Part shown: piece after piece, positions 37,901-50,524 of the stretch
How positions within the stretch are numbered: position 1 is the first letter of the stretch
Layout of the letters: every line of letters begins with the position of its first letter
Assembly (NCBI GenBank): GCA_029582265.1
Contig: CM055833.1
Span: forward strand, 30,656,288-30,720,287
Direction of reading: 5' to 3'
Length of the DNA: 64,000 nt
From: Zoroaster sp. YZ-2022
Lineage: Eukaryota; Echinodermata; Asteroidea; Forcipulatida; Zoroasteridae
Translations under genes and position numbers: made by a program
Notes under the pieces: generated by a model
Database searches by the model: none
What the model saw: only the letters and a program-made list of their open reading frames with translations
What the model was told of the DNA's origin: nothing

Positions 37901-38111
37901 CAGCGGCGTAGCCACAGGGGTTAGCGGGGGCACGTGCCCCCCCCCACAAATTTCCAGTGCCCCCCCACGAAAAATCCTCATAATGCCCCAAAAAACAGAA
38001 AAGAAAAAGAAAAGGGAAAAAACCCAAACCCCCCTGGGCCCTCCCCCCACTGAAAAGCAATGCGCCCCCCTGTGCCCCCCCCCCACTGAAAAAGTCCTGG
38101 CTACGCCGCTG
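37901..38111 (-). mobile_element. hAT-like non-autonomous element (211 bp)
   Basis: Terminal inverted repeats CAGCGGCGTAGCCA and TGGCTACGCCGCTG are perfect over 14 bp. They are flanked by identical 8-bp sequences ATTCACAT at 37893-37900 and 38112-38119. An 8-bp target duplication with a CAG-starting terminal repeat is the hAT signature. The interior is low-complexity G/C and A/G runs without coding potential; short open frames here (rich in Gly and Phe) are incidental. Confidence 0.85.
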
Positions 38112-38386
38112 ATTCACATGCTTAATTTGATCTCTTCTGGTACCTAGCTATTTATAAAAACGAATCTGAGAACTTGTCTTCCCTTAGAAGGAATGTACAC
38201 TGTTAGTTTTTGGTAACGTACATTCATTTCAACCTGCAAGAGTCAAGAAATATATTTAAAAAACTGTGAAAATGTGATCTCATGTACTCACGTTTTTGAG
38301 ATAACAACGAAGAATTGTTATTTTTTGTCTGATTTATGTTTTAAACTCGCGACATAACAATTCCCTTTATCTCTAAGATGAAACAC

Positions 38387-39496
38387 AACAAGGCAGAGTA
38401 ATTATTGATCAGAATGATTGATACGAGTACCAACAGGCAGAGTAATTATTGATCAGAATGATTGATACGAGTACCAACAAGGCAGAGTAATTATTGATCA
38501 GAATGATTGATACGAGTACCAACAGGCAGAGTAATTATTGATCAGAATGATTGATACGAGTACCAACAGGCGGAGTAATTATTGATCAGAATAATTGATG
38601 CGAGTACCAACAGGCAGAGTAATTATTGATCAGAATGACTGATACGAGTACCAACAGGCAGAGTAATTATTGATCAGAATGATTGATACGAGTACCAACA
38701 GGCAGAGTAATTATTGATCAGAATGACTGATACGAGTACCAACAGGCAGAGTAATTATTGATCAGAATGATTGATACGAGTACCAACAAGGCAGAGTAAT
38801 TATTGATCAGAATGATTGATACGAGTACCAACAAGGCAGAGTAATTATTGATCAGAATGATTGATACGAGTACCAACAGGCAGAGTAATTATTGATCAGA
38901 ATAATTGATACGAGTACCAACAGGCAGAGTAATTATTGATCAGAATGATTGATACGAGTACCAACAAGGCAGAGTAATTATTGATCAGAATGACTGATAC
39001 GAGTACCAACAGGCAGAGTAATTATTGATCAGAATGACTGATACGAGTACCAACAGGCAGAGTAATTATTGATCAGAATGATTGATACGAGTACCAACAA
39101 GGCAGAGTAATTATTGATCAGAATGATTGATACGAGTACCAAAGGCAGAGTAATTATTGATCAGAATAATTGATACGAGTACCAACAGGCAGAGTAATTA
39201 TTGATCAGAATGATTGATACGAGTACCAACAAGGCAGAGTAATTATTGATCAGAATGATTGATACGAGTACCAACAAGGCAGAGTAATTATTGATCAGAA
39301 TGATTGATACGAGTACCAACAGGCAGAGTAATTATTGATCAGAATAATTGATACGAGTACCAACAGGCAGAGTAATTATTGATCAGAATGATTGATACGA
39401 GTACCAACAGGCAGAGTAATTATTGATCAGAATGATTGATACGAGTACCAACAGGCAGAGTAATTATTGATCAGAATAATTGATACGAGTACCAAC
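38387..39496. repeat. 44/45-bp satellite array, about 25 copies
   Basis: The unit contains GGCAGAGTAATTATTGATCA, GAATGATTGATACGAGTACC and AACA. Units alternate between AACAGG (44 bp) and AACAAGG (45 bp) forms and carry recurring single-base variants (AATGAT/AATAAT, ATTGAT/ACTGAT). The array lies 1.5 kb upstream of the alpha-like start codon. Confidence 0.95.
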
Positions 39497-39639
39497 TTTA
39501 CATTAAACATACTCTAGATAATAATTCCTTCATTGGAGAATCTGGTAATTATCAATGCTGTACTTTCACTTTAACATTCTGGTTTACTTGCACTTGTGAG
39601 TTTGTGTACCATGACATCACAATGACATCATAATAAACA

Positions 39640-39930
39640 AAGAAGAATCATTTTAAAGATAATGTATAGAATTGGTAATTAAAAAATAAACATCTGCTGG
39701 TGTAAATCAAAGCTTATGATGGTATCAATCTTCCAGTCATTTTTAAGAAAAGTAAAATAATTGCCAATATATATGTTTTCAAGATTGTAATTAGAATTAA
39801 TGTAATGTTCGTGTTTGCTTATCTAGAAATCTTAATTAATTTTAATTATTTTTCATTTACGATGGTTGTTAAATATATAATATCCTGAGTCAAAGATATT
39901 AAGTATATATACCGTACATATCAAAGCAGT
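39640..39930. repeat. Dispersed repeat family copy
   Basis: AGAATTGGTAATTAAAAAAT, then CTGGTGTAAATCAAAGCTTA and TGATGGTATCAATCTTCC. Confidence 0.55.
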
Positions 39931-40689
39931 TTCTCAAACAATGAATATTCGCTTTTAAATTAAATTACGCAGTATATACACACTCACACTGGTTGTAAAT
40001 CCAACGGTGTGTCATTTGAAGATCCGTGGTATATCTCTGATACTGTACACCGTCTTCAAATTTTGAGTGTTTCGTAAGAAAGGCTGTACCCGCGAGGCTG
40101 AAAAATAAATCTTGCTTTAAGCAACTCAGCCGCAGTCCACGCACGGGTATATGCTAATTTGTTTTCTGCATTCAAGCAATTTACAAAATGTCGAGGGCGA
40201 TTTACTAGCGGTGTTCCAACAACACTACATGCTAGCCTACACGAGTTCACCCGAGGCCAACACTGACAGTGTCACAATTTATGAAATAATAATTATTGAA
40301 TGCAGGCAATAAATACGTATGTGGAAATATTGCAGTTGACCTATAGCCATGATGTGGCAACTTAGGTGTCCCAGTGTAGTTGTGTGCGTATGTTGGTGTT
40401 ACGATTAGATTAAAATTCCTCCATCGTCTGAACAGATGGAAAGATTGATAAACCTAGCCATCGTCAGCTACAGAGTAGGTACATTTCCCTCATAGTACTT
40501 ATCAAGCTATAATTAGTGCTTTTTAGGCAGTTATGCTTTTTCTCCCTCATCAGTTGCAAGCGAAGAGGTTGTTTTGATTTTGATTTTCACAACTGTGTTT
40601 CAGCAAATTCTTTCCGCTTGGGGTAATTTCAATTTCAGGCGAAATTAAACCGTGCCGGATGTGATCTCCAAATAACAAAGCGATGTATT

Positions 40690-41046
40690 TATCGGCCCAC
40701 AATGTTCTGCAACGGGGTATTAGGCCCGAGACATCCATCTCCCAGCATGCTTTGTGTGTTTATCCCCACATATACCGAGGTCAGCTTAGTGACCTTCTCA
40801 TGAAGCGCGCCACCACACACCAATTTGAATCTAGTGTTGTCCTCGGAGCATGCACGCGAGACTCTCTACATGCATGCACGCCGCGCTGTACACGTAGCAC
40901 TGCGAATGTATTGCCTCATCGGTGCTCTCCAGTACAAACAAAAAGGAAAACTGCTGTTATCACATGTACCGCATGTAGGCAGACAACTAAAATTGGTTGT
41001 CGACGGAAAATTGTGAGATAAATTTGCTACTCTAGTCTCAAAAATT
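40690..41046 (+). promoter_or_regulatory. Candidate promoter/5' region of the alpha-like gene
   Basis: Higher-GC, CpG-containing DNA just upstream of the exon 1 ATG. It includes CTCCCAGCATGCTTTGTG (about 40739-40756), which resembles the vertebrate ZNF143/SBS promoter motif. It also includes a perfect inverted repeat of nuclear-receptor half-sites, AGGTCA-6-TGACCT, at 40778-40795. Motif matches are by eye and function is inferred. Confidence 0.4.
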
Positions 41047-41126
41047 ATGTTGAAGTCCTCATACGCAAGAGCGATGGAACGAGCGGGTCGCTTCACTGTC
41101 ATCACCAGCTGTATATTCTTCCTGTG
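41047..41126 (+). CDS. GABA-A receptor alpha/gamma-like subunit, coding exon 1 (signal peptide)
   Basis: ATG at 41047 opens MLKSSYARAMERAGRFTVI, then TSCIFFL, and the exon ends TG before a strong GTAAGT donor (phase 2). Joined to exon 2, the hydrophobic core reads TVITSCIFFLCILGIC followed by RSDG. This is a convincing signal peptide whose core is completed across the intron. An in-frame TGA lies 33 bp upstream of the ATG. The second ATG (codon 10) has a better initiation context (GCGATGG) and would also give a good signal. The match in splice phase with the beta gene's exon 1/2 junction supports the assignment. Identification depends on the join to 56221; no transcript evidence is available. 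Confidence 0.75.
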
Positions 41127-43044
41127 GTAAGTAACTACAATCATTTTTGCTTACGGTCGTTGCTTATTAAATTATCATAATATTTGAGTAACGAAAAATT
41201 AATCAACCGATGATTATATTATATAAATTGATATTTAAACGATGGAACTTTGACAAAAATATTTTTGCAAATGAACCACGATGTCTGAATATAGCATGCA
41301 GACGAACTTGATTCTGAGCAAGCCATGGCTTTTCAAATACTTGTTTACCTCAAGGTAATATGTCATGTTATTATGTATCGTTCATGATAAAATACTATAT
41401 GTCAACTCATTATGCAGCATATACCAGAGGGCTACTAATGCCATCGCAATAAATAAGATATTTTCGAAAATGTTAATATGTTGTTGTATAGTAAACATCA
41501 TCAATAAGCGCGGCCACGCGGCCCCTGGAGACAGTCGGCGTGTTCGTTCCTTCAGGGATCGCATATACGCATCTGTACGGTACCACTCAATCGTGTCACT
41601 GCTGGATCCATAAAATATCCCGGTAGATTAGCGTTTGGAGATGTCTAAGAGGGAAAACGCCGTATACGAAGGCACTGTGTTCAAACCCCACGGGACCGGG
41701 TATAAACGAGCAAGAGACTGCTGAGTCTTTGCACTCGGCCGGAAACCCCGGGCCTTCTACAGTCACACCTGCGTGTTCTGCACCGACCCGCTGGTCTCAC
41801 TGGTAGATTCAAGGGTCTTTGCTGGCGGCGCCTTCCTTCCACTTCCTGCCCGTGTTTTTTGCTGAAGCCGCCGTTAATTAAAGCGAAGCAAAGGTACCGG
41901 CTGAGCGGCTGGAAACTAAACATGAAAACCACCATGATAGTGCGCAAAGAAGATGCAGTTACAGAGACATATATAAATAGGCATTAATGTCAGGGAATAT
42001 AATATCATACATGACCAGCATAAGAGTCAAATGATCCGGAAAAAAAGTTTAAACAGTAAATAAAAAGTATATATGAACCATATTATATATTAACTCTATA
42101 TGCAAATATAATATGTTGATATGTTCATATTATAATGGTTTATTGTTTTGCTTATTGTTATTTGCTCATCATTAATGTTCATGTAGTATTAACGTGTCGA
42201 TAGACATGTCTGCTATCGGTAATATAATATTAAAGAGTTGTAGGGTCTTACATTACATCTTGATGAGATGTCAAGGTCACGAACATAGACAAGAAATGAC
42301 CACTACATGTAGAGTATATCGATTGTGACGCGTTACTTATGCACATTATCAGATCCGCTTGTTCTGAAGGCCAATACTGCAATGTATACCGATAGGCCTT
42401 CATTAAATTGAGGATGATTAAACTAATACAACTGAATCGTCATTCTGCGTATAGAAAGATGCATATATGTCATGGCTGTGCTTGGACGAAGACAATTTAT
42501 GCTTATTTTGGAGACATTTACGCTGCAATAATTGTGATGGTAAAAACCGCCGTGGTGTTACAAGCTACACCAAGGGTGTAAACGGAAAGCCTATGGGAGC
42601 TCTGCCATCACTACATGTTGGGTTCGTTATACACGTATGGAAATGTTTTTTGTTTTTGCTTTTGTTTTTGTTTGTTTGTTTGTTTTTTTTTTTTTGTGCA
42701 AATTCAGTGAGGTAACTGGGGAACTCGTTCCAATATTTTTGAACGGGCATGTAAGTTTATCATATTTGTTTGTGTTTCCCCTTGGGTCTCCGATATGTCG
42801 GGTGTCATTATATATTTTATATATTCGCCGCCCTGGATCCCATTTAAAAAAATTATTTTTGGGGTTTGAACGAACCGTTCAGTGAAGTACCTGAACATTT
42901 TCTTCTTTGTGACCTTAAAATTATTAAAAATTCGTGAAATCTGCGACAGAAACCATCCTCAAATTTGATCGAATATTTGCAGCATGCGCTTTCAATCAAA
43001 GCAGCATGTACATTCGATGAAGGTTGCAAATACATCTGACATAT

Positions 43045-43480
43045 AACCAAAACATTTCATGTGTGTATAATTATTAAATAATTGAACAATCATGTCTTGA
43101 GTAAGGGAATACAACAGTGGAGTAAATTAAATAGTACAAAATGTCAAGGTTTTACGTGACTGTTGGATTTGGGGGTGAATATAATAAAATGCTGTCACAA
43201 CGATTTTTATTTCTGTTTTTTCCCAGCAATATGCAGCATGAGTTTGCACTTATTGTGGTTGTATGTATCTGCTTGTATGTCAGGAGTCTCTGGCCTAACC
43301 CATTGTGCCCCTCCGTATTTCTTTAGTCAATATTTTTGAAACCTTGTATGGATGTTGAGTTCAACAAGATTTATCAAATGAGGTCATGAGATACTTCCAT
43401 AGGTCATCGTTAAGGGCGGTATACAACATTATTTTACTCAATATTTTCCCTATAAATTTTCATATGTTAGCCATCAAACT
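43045..43480. other. Unremarkable AT-rich intron DNA
   Basis: No repeat or gene signal seen; a 61-codon open frame at 43141 has no recognisable domain. Confidence 0.4.
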
Positions 43481-44044
43481 TGGCACAGATTTTATCTTAA
43501 GAACATGCAATAATTGTGACGTGACTTAGATCACCGCTGGAGGTCGCTTTGACTTAAATGTTGGGTTATTTAAGATTATTTACGATTTGTACCCACACTG
43601 GATTTTTTCAACCAAAAATATAGAAAAGGCAGACATCAATCATAAATGCATATATTGAACAAAACAACTCTAAAAACACGTAACCAAAATTCATGAAAAT
43701 GATAACAAATTGTAATTATTGCATTTTAACATAGGCCTATCGGCGGTCATATTGAATTCCCAAAATGTATTGGAGGTGGTCACTTGACTAAATGTTGTCC
43801 ACATCAGTAGTTGAATGTTGACAAAAAACCCAAACCCATATTCAACATTTGCTGCTTTAACAATCCAGTATTTACCACTAACAAGTGTAAATTCAATTGG
43901 GCATGTTAAAATAAATGGTTACCATGACAGCCATGAACACCTAACATCGATGATTTGGTTATGAGGGGGTCCAAAAGAATAATTTAGGCAATTCTTAAAA
44001 TTTGAACGTGATATGGGGAAGCGTTCTGGAGATATTATTTAAAA

Positions 44045-44219
<175 letters not shown>

Positions 44220-44889
44220 AAGGGGCCACCCCCAGCGCGAAAGTGTTAATTCCTTTATGTGCGAGATACGACACTGTTAGCGTTTTATAATTACAGTAAT
44301 TGGACAGGTATAATGGTACCAATTTATAACCGTGGTATCCACAAATGGGCGGGGGTCATGTGATTTCAATCAAAGTCTTCTGACGAATCTCTTCTATCAA
44401 AATTCCAACATTTTTTAAATGAACAAGGATCACATTACGGTACTATTATATGTTTTGACTTTTTGTCAATAAACCATGATTGAAGCAATTGCATCTGACT
44501 GAACCCTCTATTTTTGGCGGTCCGTGTAATTTTATTTTGATGAGTTTGGCTTATTTCTTGAAAATAGTTTTATAAAAGGGTAATATTTCTGGTTTTGGTA
44601 ATTGTCAATATCTTTGTTTGGAGTCAAAGGTCAGGGCATTAGTTTCCCTTGTAATTGATTGACAAAATTATAAACCTAATTATCTGCTATCAGTATAACA
44701 GAATGATATATAAACAAATTAAAAACAAACCATAAAACAGAAATGTAATATAATATAAAACATTTGTTCCACACCAACTTTACCTCACGTCCTTTAATCA
44801 TTCATGCTGTGACGCAAATTCATTGTCAGGGCGGTGAAAATACCAAATGACCACCTCTGAACGTCACACCGTGTGTCCCCCCCCCCCCC

Positions 44890-45011
<122 letters not shown>

Positions 45012-45037
45012 TCATAATGCATTTTCAATTTTTCTTG

Positions 45038-45240
45038 TTAAAGGGACAATATCGTCACGATCAACAGGGCATGGAATCGGAGTGCTAGTTTTAGATTAAG
45101 TCAGTGACTGAAAATAATACCGTACCCCACATGATAAGGTCATATTACCGTTGCATAAATGAGCCAGTAATTTTCAGTCAATGTGTTAATCTTAAACTAG
45201 GACACCGATTCAATGCCCTGTTGAAAGTCTACTCTGCTCT
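45038..45240. mobile_element. TTAAA-ended MITE, copy 1
   Basis: Starts TTAAAGGGACAATATCGTCA. Its arms ATCAACAGGGCATGGAATCG / TGCTAGTTTTAGATTAAGTC and the inverted AGGACACCGATTCAATGCCC / TGTTGA pair over more than 50 bp with mismatches. The centre contains CACATGATAAGGTCATATTA. Further copies lie at 52621 and 60708. Confidence 0.8.
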
Positions 45241-46454
45241 GAAATAAACTTCCACAGGTTAGTTATATTCGTATATCTTGATTCTTATGCCAACACCGTA
45301 AACTAGCTTTACATCTAACACACATTAGAGACTGTTCCAATCAAATATGGCGGGCATACACCGTAGTTGAGTAAACGAACAGAAAACAGTGCATGTATGA
45401 GACGTCGGGTTGAACTGGTTGCTCTTAAACAACATCGCTAAGTGAATTGTCTCCATCAAGGGCCATTATCAGGGCGAAAGTGGGCTGAAAGGCAGAGGTG
45501 ACGCCTAATTTGTAGGGGATACTCACTGGCACGGCAAGTCCCCTCGGGTTGCCAGTTGAGATTCTGCGTCATAAGGTATCAGCAGCATGCAGTGATGTTG
45601 TCCCTTCTTTCCTCGTTGGGATATTGAATCCATGTATAGATAGGGTAGATATATGCTGTTCCCTTTAATTTAAACGACTCTGCGCTATGTAGATCATTGC
45701 CTTCTTGATTGAATTGAACGTAATAAGTAGAAGCAACTTACGTGGAGGCACACTTCTGGGCTTTAACGGAATGAGTAGGCCATTCTGAACTCATCAGCTA
45801 CTGGTATGCAAAGGCGAACCAGTGCTATAGTGATATATGATAATATTATAAGTAAATTTATATGTTCGTGGGTACAATACAGTTCGTATATTATGCATCT
45901 AAATCTGAGGGTATATATGATATTTATCGGGATTAGTACGTCCACATTCAGGAACCTTGTCTGCAATAATACATGGGCACTATTTACCCACAAGTCATAT
46001 GAGTGCCCCCCGAGGTTAATTGAAAGAGAATGATTTACAGGGTTATATCATTAAATCAATAATTCCCATGTTCAGATACAACCATCTTGCACATATCGAT
46101 GAAATGTAATCTTCAGTTGTCTAAATTGGCTCGTGTAGTTTATCAAACCAGAATCTCTTTTGAAAAAAAAAATCAATTTTCAACGATGGATATTTAAAAA
46201 AAAACGCAACCCGAGCTGTTCCCAATATTTTTTTAGAAAACACCGCAGATGGATCAGATTTGAGAGCGGAGATTTTCAGCTCACTGGGAAATCTAAATTT
46301 GGAGGAGCGATCGAAGATTGTATTTTTAATTTCATACAGTATCTCGTGAGATTAATGTCACACACGTAGACACCATTTTTGAGACTTGAATGTCAAAACA
46401 ATGATCAATATCAGACAAGAGGAGCTAACTTAACCTGGACTATACATCACCCCC

Positions 46455-46472
46455 CAAAAAAAACAAAAAACA

Positions 46473-46503
<31 letters not shown>

Positions 46504-46520
46504 CAAAAAACAAACAAACA
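46455..46520. repeat. CAAAA-type A-rich simple repeat
   Basis: Runs of AAAAAC/AAAAC units after a CCCCCC stretch. Confidence 0.9.
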
Positions 46521-47046
46521 TGTCTTCTATTTGTCTGTTTCTTTTTTTGTTAATTACATAGTTCCTTAATGTAGTCATTATGTTCAATATAGGTAATTCG
46601 CCACAATATTGTTTAATATGCCTCCCTTAAGCCTGTATCGACCATTAATTAACCATAATTTGTTTGGTAAATAGGCTTGTAATTTAACAGTTATGTAAAT
46701 AAATGTGAATTGAATTGAGTTGAATAAATGAGTAGAACGGGACTATACATTCAGCAATCACTAACCAGAAACAAAAGCAAAAACTACTATACTACATAGC
46801 AAACGTCTTATAAATGTTTTCTCACATAGGCTAGTCAATTGGTTGTAATTCTACCACCAATTTGGAGAGTTTATTCCGTCACTTGTGTCGACATTTTTAC
46901 GGAATTCAAATCTAAAATGGATCTTCAGTTGATATGGTCCATTTCTTCATTAGAATGAAGGCAACAACGTATACATTTTCGCCTTATTTTCTTGTTAACT
47001 TCACAACAAAATAAGCTGAAACTTTTCACAGGTTGTTTTTTCTACA

Positions 47047-47218
47047 TACCGGTATCTACCGGTATCTACCGGTATCTACCGGTATCTACCGGTATCTACC
47101 GGTATCTACCGGTATCTACCGGTATCTACCGGTATCTACCGGTATCTACCGGTATCTACCGGTATCTACCGGTATCTACCGGTATCTACCGGTATCTACC
47201 GGTATCTACCGGTATCTA
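47047..47218. repeat. 10-bp perfect minisatellite, 17 copies
   Basis: Uninterrupted GGTATCTACC units. Each junction creates the palindrome TACCGGTA. There are no sequence variants except at the last unit, so the array is young. Translated frames (period 10 residues, STGIYRYLPV) are incidental. Confidence 0.97.
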
Positions 47219-47229
47219 TTGAACGTTTA

Positions 47230-47620
47230 AATTATCGATACATTTTACCAAAATTGTATAATGCCTTTAAAGCCACAATAGGCTACTCTATAAGTAATAT
47301 TGAAAAGCATAAATGATCACACTTTTATTAAATAAAACGTACTTGGTGTAATGTTGAGGATGGTATAAAGCATCACTTCAATGTTATTGACTCAGGTGCT
47401 TATCGTGTTATTACATTTAATCAAATATGGTCCAAATTTGAATTTCTTTCACCTGAAGATAGAAACAATCTGAATGCATTTTCAAAAGAAAAAATTCGTT
47501 AATGACACAATGAAATAATCTGAAACTTTAATGGTTGGTTTATGAACTTTTTTCTTGAATCTTATGAAACATGGATGCACAGACATTTACCCAATAGTGT
47601 ACAATTCCTCCAACATGTCA
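47230..47620. repeat. Dispersed repeat family copy
   Basis: ACGTACTTGGTGTAATGTTG, AGGATGGTATAAAGCATC and TTGACTCAGGTGCTTAT match the interior of the family. Confidence 0.55.
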
Positions 47621-49079
47621 TGTCAGCCGTATATATTTTTCACAAACACGAGAGAATCTGCTTGGAAAACCCGAACCTAGCATCTAGCAATTTTTCGTTG
47701 TGACGATTACGTGTTACCCTGAAGGCCTATCAAATTTTAGAACCACAGGCTCAATATTTGTATTGGAAATTGCCTGCCCAATGTTATTGTTGTTGCCTTC
47801 TGGTGACGTAGAGGTGACGTGGTCTGATTGCAGCAAATTTGTAAATAAATTAAGCTAATTAAGCATCTCAAGTAATGAAAATGCTAGGACTTATTGACAG
47901 TTTAGCAAATGGCTGAAAACATAAACCTTTCTTGGTTGTGTAGTCTCTATTTCCAGCCTCTCCTGAAGGAGGAAAGTAAGGATATCTCAGAAGTTACATG
48001 TCAATGCTTATCAGTCAGAGGGTTAACAATCACAAAGTTAGAACCTCTTCTTTTCAGGCCTGGGGGTTTGGTGGTTCAAACGACCCCCCCCCCCTCCCCT
48101 GATGGATAAGTGGATTCCGGTTGGCTAGCTCGAACTCGAAACAAAATTGTAGTAAAATTTCTCTATATATAATTTGATCTTAGTTCTACTTTGTCAACCC
48201 TCCCCCTCCCCCCCCCCCCCGTTTCCAAATTAGCCTACGGGCTTTCTCCAAAGTAAACTGTCAACGGAGCTTCCACTTAGCCTGTCCCCTCCCCGCACCC
48301 TAGGCCTATACGTTGTGAGTGCAGTTTGTGATTAGTTGGTGTTGTCTTTGTATGTAGCCACGTAACACTAGCAGCCTATGAATACAAGACTGCTGATATA
48401 ACGACCATTATGAGATTGTATTAACTATATTAGACAAGACATCGTCTAGTTCACGCCTCCGCCTGTCACATGCCCTATGATCTCCAATCAGTCTGTATTT
48501 CTTCTCACTTACGTTACATCAGTTTCACGACTAACTTCGTCGATTTAGAGCGATGTTTTTGATTTAAAGAGTGATTGTCGTTTGAAAACACGTCATGAAT
48601 ATTGTCACATGTAAAGAGTCTTGTGTATGTACCTTTCTCATTTAATGATTGATAGTTATGATACGACGCCAATGTATATAGATCGTTTCGTCGGCCATAT
48701 TAGTTCCCCTATACACTATAAATTATAATCATAACAATGGCTATGTCATAGACAAACTGGGCCAATGTATACATGTTCCTTATATCTTTACCCAGCAAGT
48801 TTGCTGAAATACATATCCTCCCTTGCTCGATTGATGGGCTACTGTCGAAACACTTTTCTTTTTTTAAGAAAAAAAAATGTTTTCGTTTTTGGTCGTTTTT
48901 TCATCACCCTGAAAAAGGAAACCGATTTCTGTACACGTCTTACATCACACAGTCATGACAGTTACAAGAATTATACTTCCGGAAGAGCTCATTTGACAAA
49001 TAATTTGCTTAGGCGTAATTGTACCATTACCTCCATGATTGTACTAACATGAAAGCACCTTATATTGAACAATTTCAAT

Positions 49080-49440
49080 GATATTGATACGATCGTCAAC
49101 TTTACACCAAGTCATTTCCATGTAAATCTGTACTCATCAATCATTTGCTAGATATCATACCTCACATTACTAATTCTATGACTTTGTTTCAATAACCTAC
49201 TTATATTTGCATTTATTAATGTAATCATATTAAAATATGTTTATATAATATGAATCCCACATTTTTATCTGAGGTGAACATCCTTGTAAATACGGGTCAA
49301 CTGACACTTATGTTGAACGGGAAGGAACAACATTGGTAATGTTGTCTAAAATGCTTCTATGAATTTAGTTACCTTCTTCGCCTCACCATGCATCTAAGTC
49401 ATGAGAAAAGTGTGTAGAAGCATTTACTGTTATGTACAGA
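49080..49440. repeat. Two adjacent dispersed-family ends
   Basis: ATACGATCGTCAACTTTACA at 49088 (inverted interior) and GGGAAGGAACAACATTGGTA at 49319 followed by ATGTTGTCTAAAATGCTTC (direct end). Confidence 0.55.
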
Positions 49441-50524
49441 GAATTCTAGACATAATAATGCGTTTTTATGAAGCTTTACACCTTAATCTACTTCACGTCA
49501 AGATGGATGGATGATAATAATATTAATTACCAGTGGTGTGTACATTGCCTTTAAATATTCCAATTCTAACACCACTTATGGTTATTGCAGTCATTTTAGA
49601 AACCTTAAATGTCATTCTCAATTTCCTAAATGTAGTGCCAAATTCAAAATAATGAATAACACAATTACGGAAGGCTTTCTTATTTGTGTAAGTGTTCTCA
49701 CAGTATGGCGTTACCTGTATTTTCCGTAAATGCATATTCGCAACCCTGACTTTTACAAAACCTTTGCTTTCTTTTCAACAAATTAAGTTGACCTCTGAAG
49801 TCAAGTGTGATAAACCAGCGGGTTGGGATCTTTAATGACATTTTCTTTTATAGTGACCCCACCTCTCGGCCCCGCAAGCCATAGTCAAGTTTATTGAGCT
49901 GGAAGATATTGACCTGACCTAGGTCTTGTGCTGTGTCAAAAACACCTATATCTGTAGAAAGATTTGCTTGTTAACATTCTTAATTTTCCTTAAAGAGGGG
50001 AACTAAACAAATATCAATAATAATGACCATTTGTTCCCTTTTTAGAGAGGTTATGTCATAAGGTATTAACTAAATAACATTAGTTTAATTACCTCAACCA
50101 AATGTAAAATATTGTTAAAAAGGTCATTTTGTTCAAACACCTTTTTTCTCGATTCAGAAAAGGTCAACTGGGGAAACAAATTTACCCTCTTAATACGATC
50201 ACACGTGCAACAACGCCTATTTATGGTGTTATTACACAATTTTGGCCAATGCTTTGGTGATTATGTCCACAGGAAGGCTATTATTCAGTGTAAATAGGCC
50301 ATTTATTTTTCCCCAGTGGATCTCTTAGACTGTTCTGAATTTTAAATGACTGTTTGCACTATTTTACTGAGAGTTTAGAGAGAAAAAATAACGTAGGTCT
50401 ATGTTGTTTAGTTTCCTTATGACATAACTTCACTCAACCTGAGGAAAGGTCAGTTAATATTGTGCCCACTTAAACATGACAATACAAAAATATGCCTTTA
50501 TATAATAAATATATGTTGTTGGAT

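Larger units (their letters stand above)
30622..41046. other. Divergent intergenic region between beta and alpha-like genes
   Basis: About 10.4 kb between the two start codons. The left 500 bp (30650-31140) is relatively CpG-rich and is the likely beta promoter side; the right 350 bp (40690-41046) is the likely alpha-like promoter. Between them are a foldback repeat (31787-32040), dispersed-family copies (about 34830, 36430 and 38195), two hAT-like elements (37450 and 37901) and a 44-bp satellite (38387-39496). Open frames of 60-130 codons in this region show no recognisable domain and I do not call them genes. Confidence 0.75.

Noticed and set aside
37331..38117. Gly/Phe-rich open frames of 60-105 codons
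   Set aside because: They are translations of the low-complexity interior of the two hAT-like elements.
38387..39496. CRISPR-like regular array
   Set aside because: Units are contiguous with no unique spacers, and the context is an animal genome; it is a satellite.
46992..47230. Repeat protein with period 10 (STGIYRYLPV)
   Set aside because: Direct product of the 10-bp perfect minisatellite; length and frame are incidental.
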